Source: Flavobacteriales bacterium (GTDB lineage Bacteria > Bacteroidota > Bacteroidia > Flavobacteriales_D > Crocinitomicaceae). From it: DNA of 11,257 nucleotides. Position numbers and translations under genes: made by a program. Under the pieces are notes generated by a model. That model ran no database searches. It was given only the letters and a program-made list of their open reading frames with translations, and had not been told where the DNA came from. The DNA lies in assembly GCA_947462695.1 (NCBI GenBank), contig CANHQC010000035.1:1-11257 (forward strand), in the 5' to 3' direction. Positions 9,042-11,257 of the stretch are shown here, piece after piece (the first letter of the stretch is position 1; each line of letters opens with the position of its first letter).

Positions 9042-10568
9042 TTACTTGATTATTACGTTTTTCGTTGTTGCCACACCATTTGAAGTCACAGTAACAATGT
9101 AGCTTCCTTTTGCGAAGTCAGCAACTGGAATTTCAATTGTTTGTGAACCATTCAATGCAGTGTAGTTAGCTGAAGTCATTACACGACCTTGAAGATCGAT
9201 TAATGCAACAGCATAATCTGCATTCATTGCTTCAAATGTTACATTTACGACATCAGTAGCTGGGTTAGGATATACACCAAACGAAGTAGTCAACGCTTCT
9301 TCGATTCCAGCAACACCATTGATTTGGAATGCATCTTCTGCTTCACTACCAGTTGGGAAATCAGATACACCAGCGATTTTAACACCGTTCACCCATACTT
9401 CAACCAATCCATTTCCGTAACCGCTATCAAAACCATCACCGTATGAATCCAATACTTCTAATTTGTAACAGTCGTTACCTAAGAAAGTAGTGATGTCTGG
9501 TTGTGGGTATGTACCGTTCGCTGTTGCGTTTGTATACGTTGGGCTTGAGTATGCTACCGTACCGTTACTTCTTAAAATTCTCCAAGATGTTTCAGAACCA
9601 TATCGATCCAAGCTTACTTTAACAGTAACGTTTCCGCTGTTAGCAGTTGTTGCTAAACCTACCACTTGAGAAACCGCATTGTTTGCTGCATTTGCATCTG
9701 TACTTGTGATAGAGATGTTGATCGTTTGAGAAGACGCTGTAGGCGTAAACTGACCGATTGTTACATCCTGAACAGCATAAGTAGTTAAGTTACCAGTCCA
9801 AGGGAAAGTAGCAATTGTGTTACCTCCTTGAGTCGCTGTAATTGTACAAGCAGTCAATGGAGTAGTTCCATTATTTTGTAAACGAACTACTAAATCGATT
9901 GGTCCACATGATTTTGTACCACCTTCATAAGAAAGGATAGCTGGATCATTTGGTTGTGATGCCGGAGCCGGACAATCAGCAATTGAAGCGTACAAATTAG
10001 CCGCATTCGCTTGACCAACCTCTTCTACGATACGGTTAGGGCAAATACGGTAAATTGTCGGATAGAACCCAATTTCGAAATCGTTATTGATTTGAGTTGC
10101 AGTAGCAGAAGCTGGATTAGCCATTGGGAATGGAATTTGTCCAAGCGCAGTATTTGGCTCAATCCAGTTACCAATAGATCCAGAACCGTCAAGCATTGTT
10201 GCATCAGCAGTTGCTCCATCACCTTCAATCCAGATAACCATTACGTCATCAGTTGTTGACGCACTTACTCCTGGATAACCAGCAGGACCGTGATTGATAT
10301 ACACATCGTCAAGCGCACCTGTTAGGTGGTAATTCCAACATGGACCACACCAAGTTGCGGAAACATCAAGAATGACAGTGTATCCAGCATCTAGGTAATC
10401 ATACAACGTGTATGTTCCATTACCATTTTGCCCTGCAGTTGACAACCAAGGCTGATAAGCAGTAACCGTGAAGTTAGGTGCAAAACTCCCTGGAGCTAAT
10501 TGCGCGAATGAACTATTCATCGACGCTGTCAACGCTAAAGAGAGAACAGAAAGTACTAATTTTTTCAT
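9042..10568 (-). CDS. Secreted thioredoxin-fold protein with T9SS type A sorting domain
   Basis: The protein is 508 residues from the ATG at 10568, whose product MKKLVLSVLSLALTASM is a classic Sec signal peptide with a site after SSFA (residue 22). An ATG at 10592 adds eight residues (MLKHKNIS) in front of the signal and is less likely. Domains: a thioredoxin-like fold (about 25-200) of the TlpA/peroxiredoxin type with ATWCGPCWNY (Cys74, Cys77) and a probable cis-proline in GFYPTIYRICP (Pro170). Next is an Ig/CARDB-like beta domain (about 208-305, PIDLVVRLQNNGTTPLTACT). Then comes a module with DRYGSETSWRILRSNG and LEVLDSYGDGFDSGYGNG (about 320-400). The C-terminal sorting domain (about 431-508) contains FGVYPNPATD and ends TTKNVIIK. 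It should be exported across the inner membrane by Sec and across the outer membrane by the T9SS, then released or surface-anchored. The substrate is unknown; disulfide reductase or isomerase activity is inferred from the CGPC motif. It is a single-gene unit with its own terminator. Confidence 0.9.
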   Translation of the reverse strand: MKKLVLSVLSLALTASMNSSFAQLAPGSFAPNFTVTAYQPWLSTAGQNGNGTYTLYDYLDAGYTVILDVSATWCGPCWNYHLTGALDDVYINHGPAGYPGVSASTTDDVMVIWIEGDGATADATMLDGSGSIGNWIEPNTALGQIPFPMANPASATATQINNDFEIGFYPTIYRICPNRIVEEVGQANAANLYASIADCPAPASQPNDPAILSYEGGTKSCGPIDLVVRLQNNGTTPLTACTITATQGGNTIATFPWTGNLTTYAVQDVTIGQFTPTASSQTINISITSTDANAANNAVSQVVGLATTANSGNVTVKVSLDRYGSETSWRILRSNGTVAYSSPTYTNATANGTYPQPDITTFLGNDCYKLEVLDSYGDGFDSGYGNGLVEVWVNGVKIAGVSDFPTGSEAEDAFQINGVAGIEEALTTSFGVYPNPATDVVNVTFEAMNADYAVALIDLQGRVMTSANYTALNGSQTIEIPVADFAKGSYIVTVTSNGVATTKNVIIK

Positions 10569-10602
10569 AGAAATATTTTTATGTTTTAACATAAGTAAAG
10601 TG

Positions 10603-10610
10603 TAAATATA
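10603..10610 (-). promoter_or_regulatory. Possible -7 box for the T9SS-cargo gene
   Basis: TATATTTA on the minus strand (10610-10603) matches TAnnTTTG at all but the last base and would place the transcript start near 10596, giving a leader of about 28 nt to the ATG at 10568. That start would leave the alternative ATG at 10592 almost leaderless, which supports the shorter protein. No TTG is visible at the expected distance upstream and the region is very AT-rich, so a chance match is possible. Confidence 0.35.
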
Positions 10611-10661
10611 AAAGTTAAAGTGCTTGAATGTGCTATATTTCTAAAAATATTATTGGATTCC

Positions 10662-10669
10662 TAACTTTG
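10662..10669 (+). promoter_or_regulatory. Probable -7 box for the sirtuin gene
   Basis: TAACTTTG is an exact match to the Bacteroidota TAnnTTTG element. Transcription would begin near 10676, giving a leader of about 32 nt before the ATG at 10708. The only nearby upstream TTGs (10624 and 10654) are too far and too close to serve as the -33 element, so the upstream half is weak or absent. Confidence 0.5.
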
Positions 10670-10707
10670 ATGGGAAATCATGTAGAGTAACAAAAGAAGT
10701 CGTTAAG

Positions 10708-11257
10708 ATGGTGAAAATTGTAATTTTTTCAGGAGCGGGAATGAGTGCAGAAAGTGGCATAGATACTTTTCGAAAAAGCGGTGGACTTTGGGAGAAGTAT
10801 AAAATCGAAGAGGTAGCTACTCCAGAAGCCTGGAAAAATAATTCTCGTAAAGTACAAGAGTTTTATAACCTGCGAAGGAAACAAATAAGTACGGTTGAAC
10901 CGAACTCAGGTCATAAACTTATTGCGGAAATGGAACAATTTGGCGAGACAATCGTGGTTACTCAGAACATTGACGACCTTCATGAGCGCGCGGGATCAAA
11001 CCACGTGCTACACCTTCACGGAAATATACGCTATGCAAAAAGCAGTGGGCCAAATCAAGAGAAAGCATATTATCCAATTGAGGGGGACTATTTATCTATG
11101 ACTGATTTATGTCCGGATGGTTACCCCTTGCGGCCGCACGTGGTTTGGTTTGGCGAGGAAGTTCCCATGTATGAAGAAGCGAAGGAGATTATTGAATCTG
11201 CGACAATGTTTATAGTTGTAGGCACGTCATTAAACGTCTACCCAGCTGCTGGACTTA
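10708..11257 (+). CDS. cobB: Class III sirtuin, CobB-like NAD-dependent protein deacylase (3' end missing)
   Basis: Sirtuins remove acyl groups from lysine using NAD+. The first 183 residues are present; the family usually has about 230. NAD-binding motifs are FSGAGMSAESGIDTFR (7-22), TQNIDDLHERAG (85-96) and VVGTSLNVYPAAG (170-182). HLHG at 102-105 supplies the catalytic His104. PLRPHVVWFGEE (140-151) is the substrate-side loop. FYNLRR places Tyr53 and Arg56 in the YxxR pattern that marks class III enzymes (E. coli CobB, SIRT5), which favour succinyl and malonyl lysine, so desuccinylase activity is likely (inference). Oddity: the zinc-ribbon region (106-139) has one cysteine, Cys135, instead of four, so structural zinc is probably lost. 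The ATG at 10708 starts MVKIVIFSGAG, a compact N-terminus normal for bacterial members. It is transcribed divergently from the T9SS-cargo gene. Confidence 0.93.
   Translation, partial: MVKIVIFSGAGMSAESGIDTFRKSGGLWEKYKIEEVATPEAWKNNSRKVQEFYNLRRKQISTVEPNSGHKLIAEMEQFGETIVVTQNIDDLHERAGSNHVLHLHGNIRYAKSSGPNQEKAYYPIEGDYLSMTDLCPDGYPLRPHVVWFGEEVPMYEEAKEIIESATMFIVVGTSLNVYPAAGL

Noticed and set aside
10572..10651. 10-bp perfect inverted repeat (AATATTTTTA / TAAAAATATT) in the divergent intergenic region, and a 6-bp stem at 10635-10650.
   Set aside because: The sequence is almost all A and T, so matches of this length are expected by chance, and no T-tract or G/C stem supports a terminator or operator.
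1..11257. A hidden accessory system such as a defence island, CRISPR array, insertion sequence or phage remnant.
   Set aside because: I saw no spaced direct repeats, transposase or integrase motifs, tRNA-associated junctions or clusters of unknown genes. Known housekeeping or secretion genes fill the window, with only two intergenic gaps of about 130-140 bp.

Overview
The window looks like a chromosomal segment from a member of the Bacteroidota, most likely the Flavobacteriales. The evidence is the gene content: SprA (the outer-membrane translocon of the type IX secretion system, T9SS), a protein with a typical T9SS C-terminal sorting domain, and promoter-like sequences of the Bacteroidota TTG/TAnnTTTG type. 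Base composition is AT-rich, mainly in the intergenic parts. A narrower placement (for example Crocinitomicaceae/Fluviicola-like) is only a guess.

Layout. Positions 1-8910 hold three tightly packed minus-strand genes, transcribed in the order maeB, ruvA, sprA. maeB encodes a malic enzyme fused to a phosphotransacetylase-like domain. ruvA encodes the Holliday-junction binding subunit. sprA is more than 6 kb and runs off the left edge without its 3' end. The gaps are 3 nt (maeB-ruvA) and 1 nt (ruvA-sprA), so the three are very probably one transcript, with a good Bacteroidota-type promoter just upstream of maeB (about 8931-8960). A strong intrinsic terminator at 8986-9020 separates this unit from the next minus-strand gene. 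That gene (9042-10568) encodes a secreted thioredoxin-fold protein with a T9SS sorting tail. A 139-bp AT-rich divergent intergenic region follows, then a plus-strand class III sirtuin (CobB-like NAD-dependent deacylase) cut by the right edge.

How the genes relate. SprA is the pore through which proteins with T9SS C-terminal domains leave the cell, so the window holds both a machine component and a likely client, although they are separate transcription units. maeB and ruvA have no obvious mechanistic link to SprA. Their adjacency to sprA is, to my recollection, a recurring arrangement in Flavobacteria. MaeB and the sirtuin both belong to central/acyl-CoA metabolism, but nothing in the sequence ties them together.

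No RNA genes, insertion sequences, CRISPR arrays or phage genes are visible, and no stretch over 300 bp lacks a gene. I see no undescribed multi-gene system. The points most worth a second look are the T9SS-exported thioredoxin-fold protein, the sirtuin without its zinc-binding cysteines, the probable TTG start of sprA, and a very highly charged segment near the SprA C-terminus.
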